Assembly: GCF_024347495.1 (NCBI RefSeq)
Contig: NZ_AP025490.1
Location: 124,001 to 188,000, forward strand
Source of the DNA: Vibrio gallaecicus
Lineage (GTDB): Bacteria; Pseudomonadota; Gammaproteobacteria; Enterobacterales; Vibrionaceae
Length of the DNA: 64,000 nt
Reading direction: 5' to 3'
Made by a program: the position numbers and the translations under genes. The number at the start of each line of letters is the position of its first letter. Positions within the stretch are counted from its first letter, which is position 1. Below, piece after piece: positions 19,830 to 28,563 of this stretch. Below the pieces are notes generated by a model, which was not told the DNA's origin, did not search any database, and saw only the letters and a list, made by a program, of their open reading frames with translations.

Positions 19830-21331
19830 TGGCAGAAATGGTCGATATGGCGCGAGCTTATCAACGTTTACCGTTTAGCTTCGCAAACCGTTATAAAATG
19901 GTGCTGGAATATCAGCACCCTGAACGTCCACCAAGTCTTTACTTTGTTGAGCCTCTTAATGCTTCTGCCATTTTAGAAGTGCGTAGAGTGGTGAAAGGTG
20001 GCTTCACACCTATTGCAATCTCAGCTAGTGACTTTGATACTAAACTTACTCAAGCGTATCAGCGAGATTCTTCAGAAGCTCGCCAGTTAATGGAAGATAT
20101 CGGCGCGGATAGTGATGATTTCTTTTCTTTAGCGGAAGAATTGCCACAAGATGAAGACTTACTAGAGTCGGAAGATGACGCTCCAATCATCAAATTAATC
20201 AACGCGATGCTTGGTGAAGCAATCAAAGAAGGCGCATCGGATATCCACATCGAAACTTTTGAAAAGTCTTTGTGTATTCGTTTCCGTATTGATGGTGTTT
20301 TACGTGATGTATTGGCACCAAGTCGCAAGCTTGCACCTTTGTTGGTTTCTCGTGTAAAAGTCATGTCTAAAATGGACATTGCAGAAAAACGCGTGCCACA
20401 GGATGGTCGTATTTCGTTGCGTATTGGGGGACGAGCAGTAGACGTTCGTGTATCCACCATGCCTTCTTCGCATGGTGAGCGCGTGGTAATGCGTTTACTT
20501 GATAAAAATGCTACGCGTCTGGATCTCCACAGCCTTGGTATGACTGGTGAAAATCACGAAAATTTCCGTAAGCTGATCCAACGCCCGCACGGTATTATCT
20601 TGGTTACTGGTCCAACGGGTTCAGGTAAATCCACCACGCTTTATGCTGGTCTGCAAGAACTCAACAGCAACGAACGAAATATTTTGACCGTTGAAGACCC
20701 GATTGAATTTGATATTGATGGCATTGGTCAAACACAGGTTAACCCTAAAGTTGATATGACTTTTGCGCGCGGCTTACGTGCCATTTTGCGTCAAGATCCT
20801 GATGTCGTGATGATCGGTGAGATTCGTGATTTAGAAACCGCTGAAATTGCGGTTCAAGCGTCTTTAACGGGTCACTTGGTTATGTCTACGCTGCATACCA
20901 ATACCGCAGTGGGTGCGATTACTCGTCTACGTGATATGGGCATTGAGCCTTTCCTTATTTCTTCTTCTTTACTTGGCGTATTAGCCCAACGATTGGTTCG
21001 TACTTTATGTAAGGATTGCAAAGAACCTTATGAAGCGGACAAAGAACAGAAGAAAATCTTTGGTCTGAAAAAGAAAGATGACTTAACACTTTATCATGCA
21101 AAAGGGTGTGAACACTGTAATCAAAAAGGTTACCGCGGTCGTACCGGTATTCATGAGTTGTTGATGATTGATGATTCAGTACAAGAGCTTATCCATAGTG
21201 AATCGGGTGAGCAGGCTATTGAGAAAGCGATTCGTAGCACGACTCCAAGTATTCGTGATGACGGTTTGCTGAAAGTAAGACAAGGCATCACATCTCTTGA
21301 GGAAGTGATGCGAGTGACCAAGGAAGTATAG
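19829..21331 (+). CDS. gspE: Type II secretion ATPase GspE
   Basis: Hexameric cytoplasmic ATPase that powers pseudopilus assembly. It has 500 residues. N-terminal GspL-binding domains occupy about residues 1-110. Walker A GPTGSGKS is at 261-268, an Asp box near [12 protein letters not shown] and a His box in MSTLHTN. A zinc-binding pair, CKDC and CEHC, lies near residues 393-430, a feature of GspE rather than retraction ATPases. The start overlaps the gspD stop by one base and the stop abuts gspF directly, so translation is coupled. Confidence 0.97.
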   Translation: MAEMVDMARAYQRLPFSFANRYKMVLEYQHPERPPSLYFVEPLNASAILEVRRVVKGGFTPIAISASDFDTKLTQAYQRDSSEARQLMEDIGADSDDFFSLAEELPQDEDLLESEDDAPIIKLINAMLGEAIKEGASDIHIETFEKSLCIRFRIDGVLRDVLAPSRKLAPLLVSRVKVMSKMDIAEKRVPQDGRISLRIGGRAVDVRVSTMPSSHGERVVMRLLDKNATRLDLHSLGMTGENHENFRKLIQRPHGIILVTGPTGSGKSTTLYAGLQELNSNERNILTVEDPIEFDIDGIGQTQVNPKVDMTFARGLRAILRQDPDVVMIGEIRDLETAEIAVQASLTGHLVMSTLHTNTAVGAITRLRDMGIEPFLISSSLLGVLAQRLVRTLCKDCKEPYEADKEQKKIFGLKKKDDLTLYHAKGCEHCNQKGYRGRTGIHELLMIDDSVQELIHSESGEQAIEKAIRSTTPSIRDDGLLKVRQGITSLEEVMRVTKEV

Positions 21332-22552
21332 ATGGCGGCGTTTGAATACAAAGCCTTGGACTCGAAAGGCAAACATAAAAAAGGTTCGATTGAAGCTGAT
21401 AATGCTCGCCAAGCTCGCCAACGTCTAAAAGAGCAGGGTTTGATTCCTGTAGATATGACCGAAGCGAAAGCGAAGTCGACCAAGTCTAGTGGACAATCAA
21501 CGGGCTTCAAACGTGGTATCAGCACGCCAGATCTAGCGCTGATTACTCGTCAGATATCGACACTTGTTCAATCAGGTATGCCACTTGAAGAGTGTCTAAA
21601 AGCGGTCGCTGAGCAATCAGAAAAACCTCGTATTCGTACCATGTTGTTAGCCGTTCGTTCAAAAGTAACAGAGGGTTATACGCTGGCAGATAGTCTTGCT
21701 GATTATCCTCATATTTTTGATGAGCTGTTCCGTGCAATGGTGGCCGCTGGTGAAAAATCAGGGCATTTAGATGCTGTGCTCGAAAGATTGGCAGACTACG
21801 CAGAGAATCGCCAAAAGATGCGTTCAAAGCTGATGCAAGCCATGATTTACCCGGTTGTGCTGGTGGTTTTTGCTGTCTCAATCGTGTCATTTCTTCTTGC
21901 TACGGTTGTGCCAAAAATTGTCGAACCCATTATTCAGATGGGACAAGAGCTTCCTCAATCCACACAATTTTTACTCGCATCCAGTGAATTTATTCAGAAT
22001 TGGGGCATCCAACTGTTATTGCTGACAGTCGGTGCATTTATGCTGCTAAAAACGGTATTGAAGAAACCGTCAGTACGAATGAGTTGGGATAGAAAGTTAT
22101 TGGTTTTACCTTTAATTGGTAAAATTGCGAAAGGTATCAATACGGCGCGTTTTGCTCGTACGCTTTCCATATGTACTTCAAGCGCCATTCCGATTCTTGA
22201 AGGGATGAAGGTGGCCGTTGATGTCATGTCTAACCATCATGTTAAGCAGCAGGTTTTACTGGCATCAGACAGTGTGCGAGAAGGTGCGAGTTTACGAAAA
22301 GCACTGGATCAAACTAAGTTGTTTCCGCCAATGATGCTACACATGATTGCCAGTGGTGAGCAAAGTGGTCAGTTAGAGTCGATGCTGACTCGCGCGGCAG
22401 ATAACCAAGATCAAAGCTTTGAATCAACGGTAAATATCGCTTTAGGCATCTTTACCCCAGCCTTAATTGCTTTGATGGCTGGTTTGGTTTTGTTTATTGT
22501 AATGGCAACCTTAATGCCAATGCTGGAAATGAATAATTTGATGAGTGGCTAA
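21332..22552 (+). CDS. gspF: Type II secretion inner-membrane protein GspF
   Basis: Polytopic platform protein around which the pseudopilus is assembled. It has 406 residues with the duplicated T2SSF domain (about 68-195 and 270-395) and three membrane helices (about 168-190, 220-240 and 373-395). MAAFEYKALDSKGK is the typical start. The repeat signature GxxxxxSGxxL appears as LVQSGMPLEECLKAV and CTSSAIPILEGMKVAVDVM. It begins immediately after the gspE stop. A gap of 114 bp follows before gspG, the only sizeable break in the first half of the operon. Confidence 0.97.
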   Translation: MAAFEYKALDSKGKHKKGSIEADNARQARQRLKEQGLIPVDMTEAKAKSTKSSGQSTGFKRGISTPDLALITRQISTLVQSGMPLEECLKAVAEQSEKPRIRTMLLAVRSKVTEGYTLADSLADYPHIFDELFRAMVAAGEKSGHLDAVLERLADYAENRQKMRSKLMQAMIYPVVLVVFAVSIVSFLLATVVPKIVEPIIQMGQELPQSTQFLLASSEFIQNWGIQLLLLTVGAFMLLKTVLKKPSVRMSWDRKLLVLPLIGKIAKGINTARFARTLSICTSSAIPILEGMKVAVDVMSNHHVKQQVLLASDSVREGASLRKALDQTKLFPPMMLHMIASGEQSGQLESMLTRAADNQDQSFESTVNIALGIFTPALIALMAGLVLFIVMATLMPMLEMNNLMSG

Positions 22553-22666
22553 TAGTTAATAGCTAATATTAATGGTTAACGACCAATAGCACTTGTCGAA
22601 CAATTTGGAGCTAAGGAGTAGAGGTCATCTTGATCTAATACCTTAGCCCGTAATATGGAGAAAATA

Positions 22667-23110
22667 ATGAAAAATAAAATGAAGAAACAGTCAGGCTTTA
22701 CCTTACTTGAAGTAATGGTTGTTGTTGTGATTTTAGGCGTATTAGCCAGTTTTGTTGTACCTAATTTGCTAGGAAACAAAGAGAAAGCGGATCAACAAAA
22801 AGCCATTACAGATATTGTTGCGTTAGAAAATGCATTGGATATGTATAAGCTGGATAACAGTGTTTACCCAACAACAGATCAAGGTTTGGATGCTTTGGTT
22901 TCTAAGCCAAGCAGCCCAGAACCGCGTAACTACCGTGATGGTGGCTACATCAAACGTCTACCTAATGACCCATGGGGCAACGCATACCAGTACTTAAGCC
23001 CTGGTGACAATGGCAACATTGATATCTTTACGCTTGGTGCTGATGGTCAAGAAGGTGGTGAAGGTGTGATGGCAGATATCGGTAACTGGAACATGCAAGA
23101 CTATCAATAA
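22667..23110 (+). CDS. gspG: Major pseudopilin GspG
   Basis: The main subunit of the type II pseudopilus. It has 147 residues from ATG 22667, which is preceded by GGAG at six bases; an upstream in-frame ATG at 22655 would overlap that GGAG. A short basic leader precedes the prepilin cleavage site G-FTLLEVMVVVVIL, with the conserved Glu at mature position 5. The C-terminal domain has the calcium-binding loop region (ITDIVALENALDMYKLDNSVYPTTDQGL in part; then GADGQEGGEG). It is highly similar to V. cholerae EpsG. The 102-nt leader region before it may hold a second ribosome or processing signal for higher output. Confidence 0.96.
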   Translation: MKNKMKKQSGFTLLEVMVVVVILGVLASFVVPNLLGNKEKADQQKAITDIVALENALDMYKLDNSVYPTTDQGLDALVSKPSSPEPRNYRDGGYIKRLPNDPWGNAYQYLSPGDNGNIDIFTLGADGQEGGEGVMADIGNWNMQDYQ

Positions 23111-23245
23111 GCTTTGGCTTGTTGAATACGTCAACGCAGTTTGCATAGATTGATAGTGATGCGAAAACCAACAAGGTTTCATTGTGTAAGTGAACCTAAT
23201 AAGTTGAGTGACTTGCCAAAAGATAAAGGGGCTTTAAGAACCAAT

Positions 23246-23854
23246 ATGTTCCAAGCCTCTCGCTCTCGCCAGCACTCGCAAGGTTTTACTTTAATTGAAA
23301 TATTATTGGTACTCGTGTTGCTATCAGTGACTGCCATGGCGGTTATTGCAACAATCCCAACCAACAGCAAAGATGAAACTAAGCGTTATGCGCAGAGTTT
23401 TTATCAGCGGATTCAACTACTCAATGAAGAAGCTATATTAAGTGGATTGGATTTTGGGATACGTATTGATGAGAAAAAATCCACTTATACCTTGATGTCC
23501 CTTAATTCCGATGGCTGGCAAGATACTGATTTTGAAAAGATCCCGTCTTTAACTGAATTGTCTGAAGATCAATCTTTATCACTCACATTAGGTGGTGGAG
23601 CTTGGGCTGATAGCGACAGGCTATTTACTCCTGGAAGCCTGTTTGATGAAGACATGTTTGCTGAGGTTGAAGAGAAAAGCAAACCTAAGCCTCCTCAAGT
23701 TTTTATTCTTTCGAGTGCTGAAATCACGCCTTTTATTCTTTCATTCCATCCGAATGTGGGTGACACCGTCGAAGATGGTTGGCGTATTCAAGTAACAGAT
23801 AACGGGGTGATAACCTTGCTGGCACCAGGAGAAATACTTGATGAAGAAAAGTAA
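23246..23854 (+). CDS. gspH: Minor pseudopilin GspH
   Basis: Minor pseudopilin thought to cap the pseudopilus with GspI-J-K. From ATG 23246 it has 202 residues, close to the family (about 195). A 14-residue leader ends at G-FTLIEILLVLVLL, the prepilin cleavage site. The globular part includes ILSGLDFGIRID and a C-terminal VTDNGVITLLAPGE. Start choice is uncertain: the frame stays open upstream to 23141 (ATG 23159, TTG 23141), which would add up to 35 residues; no start has a good Shine-Dalgarno. The short leader typical of the family decides for 23246. The end overlaps gspI by 14 bp. Confidence 0.85.
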   Translation: MFQASRSRQHSQGFTLIEILLVLVLLSVTAMAVIATIPTNSKDETKRYAQSFYQRIQLLNEEAILSGLDFGIRIDEKKSTYTLMSLNSDGWQDTDFEKIPSLTELSEDQSLSLTLGGGAWADSDRLFTPGSLFDEDMFAEVEEKSKPKPPQVFILSSAEITPFILSFHPNVGDTVEDGWRIQVTDNGVITLLAPGEILDEEK

Positions 23855-24212
23855 ACGCCTTCATGCTACTCGTGGTATGACGTTACTAGAGGTGCTTGTA
23901 GCATTAGCAATTTTTGCAACCGCAGCGATCAGTGTTATTCGTGCGGTGACTCAGCACATCAATACATTAGGGTATTTGGAAGAAAAAACATTTGCCTCAA
24001 TTGTGGTCGATAACCAAATGGCGATGGTGATGTTACATCCTGATAAATTAAAAAAATCTAAGGGTGAACAAGAAATGGCAGGTCGCCAGTGGTTTTGGAC
24101 CGTTACCCCTATCGCGACTAGTGATAGTTTGTTGAAAGCTTTTGATGTCAGTGTTGCAACAAGTAAAACCTCCTCTCCTGTTGTGACGGTGCGCAGCTAT
24201 GTCCCGAATTAA
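23841..24212 (+). CDS. gspI: Minor pseudopilin GspI
   Basis: Minor pseudopilin that nucleates the GspI-J-K tip complex. It has 123 residues from ATG 23841, with AGGAGA eight bases upstream. The leader ends at G-MTLLEVLVALAIFATAAI, keeping Glu5; residue 1 of the mature protein is Met, as is usual in GspI. The remainder is the short family beta domain (GRQWFWTVTPI). It overlaps gspH by 14 bp and gspJ by 14 bp, indicating tight translational coupling. Confidence 0.94.
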   Translation: MKKSKRLHATRGMTLLEVLVALAIFATAAISVIRAVTQHINTLGYLEEKTFASIVVDNQMAMVMLHPDKLKKSKGEQEMAGRQWFWTVTPIATSDSLLKAFDVSVATSKTSSPVVTVRSYVPN

Positions 24213-24912
24213 TAAGCACCAGATGAATACTTATCAAGCTAGTCTAAAGTCACTTCCATCTAAGTCTAGAAACAAAGGCTTCACACTGATTGAAGTCTTG
24301 GTATCTATTGCGATTTTTGCCACTTTGAGTATGGCTGCTTATCAGGTTGTGAGCCAAATTCAGCGCAGTAATGAAGTATCCATAGAACGTAGTGCTCGGT
24401 TGAATGAGCTACAACGATCTTTAGTCATCTTAGACAATGATTTTCGCCAAATGGCATTACGCCAATTTCGAACGGGCGGTGAAAACGCATCTTCTAAGCT
24501 GATTTTTTCCCAGCCTTATTTATTAGATTCAGACAGTAACGGAGTGATGTTTACTCGGTTAGGTTGGCATAACCCTCAACAACAATTTCCACGCGGTGAA
24601 GTCACAAAGGTTGGTTATCGCATAAAGGAAAAGGCACTAGAGCGAGTTTGGTGGCGTTACCCAGATACACCAGCAGGTCAACTTGGCGTTATTACGCCCA
24701 TGCTGTCGAATGTCGAAAGTTTTGAGTTGGAATTCTATGATGGAAAAAACTGGCTAAAAGAGTGGGCTGCGCAGCTAACGTTACCCAAAGCCGTGAAATT
24801 TATCCTCACACTAGAAGACTATGGTGACGTTGAGCGAGTTTATTTAACACCAGACGGAAAAGTGACTCGTGCCAGTGATAGTGATAGCTCAGAAGGTTCT
24901 GACAATGGATAA
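24199..24912 (+). CDS. gspJ: Minor pseudopilin GspJ
   Basis: Minor pseudopilin of the tip complex. It has 237 residues. A 26-residue leader ends at [19 protein letters not shown], with Glu5 present. The family region [19 protein letters not shown] follows and the body is a beta-rich domain with [16 protein letters not shown] 24199 lies inside gspI; ATG 24223 is a possible alternative with a shorter leader. The C terminus is Ser/Asp-rich ([12 protein letters not shown]). It overlaps gspK by 8 bp. Confidence 0.94.
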   Translation: MSRINKHQMNTYQASLKSLPSKSRNKGFTLIEVLVSIAIFATLSMAAYQVVSQIQRSNEVSIERSARLNELQRSLVILDNDFRQMALRQFRTGGENASSKLIFSQPYLLDSDSNGVMFTRLGWHNPQQQFPRGEVTKVGYRIKEKALERVWWRYPDTPAGQLGVITPMLSNVESFELEFYDGKNWLKEWAAQLTLPKAVKFILTLEDYGDVERVYLTPDGKVTRASDSDSSEGSDNG

Positions 24913-26008
24913 GTTTCCAAGAGCGAGTACTTCAAGAGCTAATACTTCAAAAGCTAGCAATTCAAAAGCGGGCACCCTAAAGTCTAGGTCTTTAAGGCCT
25001 AAGCATCGTCAGTCTGGTGTGGCTTTAATTGTAATTTTGATGCTGTTAGCGATCATGGCGGGCATCGCTGGTAGCATGTCTGAGCGTCTTTTTACTCAAT
25101 TCAAACGAGTAGGAAACCAACTCAATTATCAGCAAGCTTACTGGTACAGCATTGGTATTGAAAGTTTAGCTGAAGTGGGTATTGAACAAAGCTATAAAGA
25201 TAGCGATACAGTCAACCTAAACCAGCCTTGGGCATTGGAAGAGCAAGTGTTTCCTTTGGACTATGGACAAGTTTCTGGTCGAATCCTTGATAAGCAAGCG
25301 TGCTTTAATCTGAATGCGCTTGCTGAAGCAAAAAGTAGTACAGGCTCAAGTAAATCACCTTACTTAGTCACTGTGTGGCAAGCCTTGCTTGAAGAAGTCG
25401 AAGTTGAGCCTTATCAGGCAGAAGTGATTGCACACTCCACATGGGAGTTTGTTGACAGTAATAGCAGCACTTCTTCATCCACAGGTGTGGAAGACAGCAC
25501 TTATGAATCTATGAGCCCTTCGTATGTTGCTGCGAATGGTTTGCTTGCTGACAGTTCTGAACTTCGAGCGATTTATCAAGTGTCAGGTGATGTTATAGAA
25601 AAAGTCGCCCCTTTCGTGTGCGCTTTACCTACTGACGACTTTCGCCTAAATGTGAATACCTTATCTGAAAAGCAAGCTCCTATTTTAGTGGCAATGTTTT
25701 CGCCAAATTTAAGTGAAAGTAATGCCAAAGAGCTCATTAAAAATAGACCATTTGATGGTTGGGATAGCATTGATGATTTTATGGCGGAGGCGTCTGTTGC
25801 CGCAGTGAGCTCTGCTGTTAAAAAGTCAGCCAAGTCTTATTTGGCTGTTGATAGTGCTTATTTTGAGTTAGATGCAGAAATTTTAGTGGAAAAGTCTCGC
25901 GTGAGAATTCGCAGCCTTTTCTATAGTGATAATCGAAAAACCGTGACGGTAGTACGCCGTCGTTTTGGAGGGATCAGTGAGCGAGTTTCTGACCGTTCGG
26001 CTGAGTAG
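24905..26008 (+). CDS. gspK: Minor pseudopilin GspK with repeat-built leader
   Basis: The large minor pseudopilin at the pseudopilus tip. It has 367 residues from ATG 24905, with AGAAGG eight bases upstream. The hydrophobic segment [16 protein letters not shown] lacks Glu5, as is normal for GspK. The alpha domain and calcium-binding beta domains follow ([37 protein letters not shown]). The leader before the cleavage site is about 39 residues, far longer than I recall for other GspK proteins. It consists of imperfect 5-residue units ([20 protein letters not shown]) encoded by 15-bp repeats. Overlaps gspJ by 8 bp and gspL by 32 bp. Confidence 0.94.
   Translation: MDKFPRASTSRANTSKASNSKAGTLKSRSLRPKHRQSGVALIVILMLLAIMAGIAGSMSERLFTQFKRVGNQLNYQQAYWYSIGIESLAEVGIEQSYKDSDTVNLNQPWALEEQVFPLDYGQVSGRILDKQACFNLNALAEAKSSTGSSKSPYLVTVWQALLEEVEVEPYQAEVIAHSTWEFVDSNSSTSSSTGVEDSTYESMSPSYVAANGLLADSSELRAIYQVSGDVIEKVAPFVCALPTDDFRLNVNTLSEKQAPILVAMFSPNLSESNAKELIKNRPFDGWDSIDDFMAEASVAAVSSAVKKSAKSYLAVDSAYFELDAEILVEKSRVRIRSLFYSDNRKTVTVVRRRFGGISERVSDRSAE
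24917..24978 (+). repeat. 15-bp tandem repeat in gspK leader
   Basis: About four imperfect direct copies of a 15-bp unit resembling AGAGCTAGTACTTCA lie in frame, so each adds five residues of the type (R/K)A(S/N)(T/N)S. Copy boundaries are approximate because the units have diverged. Confidence 0.7.
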
Positions 26009-27197
26009 CGAACCACAAAGCCCAGTACCATGGTTGGTCTGGTCGACAAGTCAACAGGAAGTCATCGCAAGTGGTGAGCTTGCTGGTTGGCATCAATTAG
26101 AAGAATTGACACCTTATGCCGAGCAACGCACTTGTATTGCGTTGTTGTCTGGTAATGATTGTTTACTGAATCATGTCGAAATCCCGAAAGGGGCAGCAAG
26201 ACAGTTTGATTCCATGTTGCCTTTTTTATTAGAAGATGAAATCGCGCAAGATGTTGAAGACCTTCATTTTACTATCTTGGAAAAGAGTGCCACTCATGCC
26301 ACGGTATGTGGTGTGGATAGAGCGTGGTTAAGCCAAATCATGGATGACTTTAAACAAGTGAACATTACCGTTCGTAAAGTCCTTCCTGATATTTTGGCAT
26401 TACCTGTTGAAGACGAAGGAGTGTCGGCTGTACAAATCGATTCTCAGTGGTTGCTTCGTCAAGGTGAATATCAAGCGGTTTCTGTCGATAATGATTGGCT
26501 TGCACTGTTTCTACAAACAGATTGGCTGGATCATGAAAATGGACCAAGCATTCATTGTTATACGTCGTTACCAAGCCCAGAAGTGATTGAACAAAGCCGT
26601 GTGGCGTGGCAAGCAAAGCCTGCTGAATTGATCATGTCTTTGCTAAGCCAGCAAGCCATTACCAGCAGTATTAATTTGTTGAGTGGCAGCTTTAAAGCGA
26701 AATCATCTTTTAGTAAGTATTGGCGAATTTGGCAAAAAGTGGCGATTGCTGCGTCGTTATTAATTGCTGTTTTAGTGACTCAGCAAGTGTTACTAGTTCA
26801 GCAGTATGAAACACAAGCTCAAGCTTACCGAACGGAAAGTGAGCGGATATTCAGAACGGTATTTCCTAATAAACGTAAGATCCCAACAGTAAGCTATTTA
26901 AAGCGTCAGATGAATGATGAGGCAAGCAGTTTGGGTGGTTCTGGATCGGATGAATCTTTACTTAGCTGGCTGACTTTACTGCCTAAAACATTAGGCACAG
27001 TGACGGCGATTGAGATTGAAAGCATTAAGTATGATGGCAATCGTTCAGAGGTTCGCCTGCAAGCGAAGAGTGCTGACTTCCAAAGTTTTGAAAGCGCTAA
27101 TGCCAAACTATCAGAGCAATTTGATGTTGAACAAGGTCCGTTGAACCGTAATGGTGAGTCGGTATTTGGTAGCTTCACTTTAAAAGCTCGTCAATAA
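25977..27197 (+). CDS. gspL: Type II secretion system protein GspL
   Basis: Bitopic inner-membrane protein that recruits the GspE ATPase. From GTG 25977 it has 406 residues, starting [11 protein letters not shown] as in V. cholerae EpsL. The cytoplasmic actin-like domain spans about 1-250 ([30 protein letters not shown]). A membrane helix follows at about 256-275, then a periplasmic ferredoxin-like domain ([17 protein letters not shown]). GGAGG lies five bases before the GTG; an in-frame TTG at 25965 would overlap it. The start lies 32 bp inside gspK. Confidence 0.95.
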   Translation: MSEFLTVRLSSEPQSPVPWLVWSTSQQEVIASGELAGWHQLEELTPYAEQRTCIALLSGNDCLLNHVEIPKGAARQFDSMLPFLLEDEIAQDVEDLHFTILEKSATHATVCGVDRAWLSQIMDDFKQVNITVRKVLPDILALPVEDEGVSAVQIDSQWLLRQGEYQAVSVDNDWLALFLQTDWLDHENGPSIHCYTSLPSPEVIEQSRVAWQAKPAELIMSLLSQQAITSSINLLSGSFKAKSSFSKYWRIWQKVAIAASLLIAVLVTQQVLLVQQYETQAQAYRTESERIFRTVFPNKRKIPTVSYLKRQMNDEASSLGGSGSDESLLSWLTLLPKTLGTVTAIEIESIKYDGNRSEVRLQAKSADFQSFESANAKLSEQFDVEQGPLNRNGESVFGSFTLKARQ

Positions 27198-27215
27198 AAC
27201 GTTAGGAGATCAGTG

Positions 27216-27707
27216 ATGAAAAAAATGATTGAGCCACTCCAAGCGTGGTGGAGTTCAGTAAGCCAGAGAGAACAGCGATTAATGATCGCATGTTCATTGT
27301 TGCTTGTGGTTGGATTGATTTATTGGGGGGTATTACAACCCTTAAGCCAACGAGCAGAGCTTGCTCAAACTCGCATTCAGAGTGAAAAGCAGCTATTGGC
27401 ATGGGTGACAGATAAAGCAGATGAAATTGTTGAACTGCGCGGAAGTGGTGGGCTGAAAGCCTCAAATCAACCACTGAACCAAGTTGTATCATCCTCAATA
27501 CGTCGTTATAAAATCGATTTAATTCGTGTTCAGCCTCGCGGTGAAATGCTTCAAGTGTGGATAAACCCGGTTTCATTTAACCAGTTCATAGATTGGATAA
27601 CGTATCTAAAGGAAAAGCAGGGTGTTGAAGTAGAGTTTATGGATATTGACCGTGCTGAAAGCCCGGGTGTTATTGAAATTAACCGCCTACAGTTTAAGCG
27701 AGGATAA
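27216..27707 (+). CDS. gspM: Type II secretion system protein GspM
   Basis: Small bitopic inner-membrane partner of GspL. It has 163 residues: a short cytoplasmic N terminus (MKKMIEPLQAWWSSVSQREQ), one membrane helix at about residues 22-40, a coiled-coil stretch, then a periplasmic ferredoxin-like domain. AGGAGA lies six bases before ATG 27216; a GTG directly upstream (27213) is too close to it. It sits 18 bp after gspL and one base before gspN. Confidence 0.94.
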   Translation: MKKMIEPLQAWWSSVSQREQRLMIACSLLLVVGLIYWGVLQPLSQRAELAQTRIQSEKQLLAWVTDKADEIVELRGSGGLKASNQPLNQVVSSSIRRYKIDLIRVQPRGEMLQVWINPVSFNQFIDWITYLKEKQGVEVEFMDIDRAESPGVIEINRLQFKRG

Positions 27708-27708
27708 C

Positions 27709-28488
27709 GTGAAGCTAGGTTTATTTACTAAACGTGGGCTGCTATTTAGTAGTGTTTTTGTCGGTTGCTTTTCAGTCAGCCTCATTCTTCACCTGCCGGC
27801 TTCTTTTGCCTTGAAACAAGTGCCATCTGTTCGTGGTTTGAGTATTGAAGGGGTAGAAGGTTCGCTATGGAAGGGCAGTGCTCAGAATATATCATGGCAA
27901 CGAGTTAATTATGGTTCGGTACAGTGGGATTTTCAGTTCAGTAAATTGCTTCAGGCAAAAGCTGAGCTAGCGGTACGTTTTGGCCGTAACAGTGATATGA
28001 CTCTCCGCGGCAAAGGTAATGTCGGCTATAGCCTAGCGGGTATTTACGCTGAGAACTTAGTAGCTACGATTCCGGCAGAAAAGGTGCTCGACTATGCTCC
28101 GAGCATTCCAGTCCCTGTTTCTGTTGCTGGGCAAGTTGAGCTAACGATTAAACATGCTTTACATGGTCAGCCATGGTGCCAAGAAGCCGAAGGTACACTA
28201 GCATGGTCAAGTGCGGGTGTTGAGTCGCCAATTGGTGCGTTGGATCTTGGTCCAGTTATCGCTGATATTACTTGCCAAGAAAATATAATATCTGCAAAAG
28301 GTGAGCAGAATAGCCCGAACGTAACAAGTGAGTTCTCTGCTGAATTAACACCGAATAAACGCTATAAGACTTCGGCTTGGTTTAAGCCTGGTGCTGAATT
28401 CCCTGCTGCAATGCAAAGCCAACTGAAATGGCTAGGTAACCCTGACTCACAAGGTAAATACCAGTTTACCTATCAAGGGCGCTTTTAG
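27709..28488 (+). CDS. gspN: Type II secretion system protein GspN
   Basis: Accessory type II secretion protein, present in only some systems. It has 259 residues, close to V. cholerae EpsN (252). One N-terminal membrane segment (about 10-28) is followed by a periplasmic beta-rich region with GSLWKGSAQNISW and a cysteine pair, Cys164 and Cys190 approximately, that may form a disulfide. GTG 27709 follows the gspM stop by one base with GAGG five bases upstream. Last gene of the operon; a bidirectional terminator follows. No prepilin peptidase gene is nearby, so GspO/PilD must come from elsewhere, as in other vibrios. Confidence 0.93.
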   Translation: MKLGLFTKRGLLFSSVFVGCFSVSLILHLPASFALKQVPSVRGLSIEGVEGSLWKGSAQNISWQRVNYGSVQWDFQFSKLLQAKAELAVRFGRNSDMTLRGKGNVGYSLAGIYAENLVATIPAEKVLDYAPSIPVPVSVAGQVELTIKHALHGQPWCQEAEGTLAWSSAGVESPIGALDLGPVIADITCQENIISAKGEQNSPNVTSEFSAELTPNKRYKTSAWFKPGAEFPAAMQSQLKWLGNPDSQGKYQFTYQGRF

Positions 28489-28517
28489 TTAATGCATACT
28501 GTTCAGTAAGAGCGGAT

Positions 28518-28548
28518 AAAAAAGGCTAGAATTTATTCTAGCCTTTTT
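28518..28548. terminator. Bidirectional terminator after gspN
   Basis: Perfect 10-bp stem AGGCTAGAAT/ATTCTAGCCT with a 2-nt spacer, A-run before and T-run after. It lies between two convergent genes and can serve both. Confidence 0.9.
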
Positions 28549-28563
28549 GTTAAGTACTGATTT

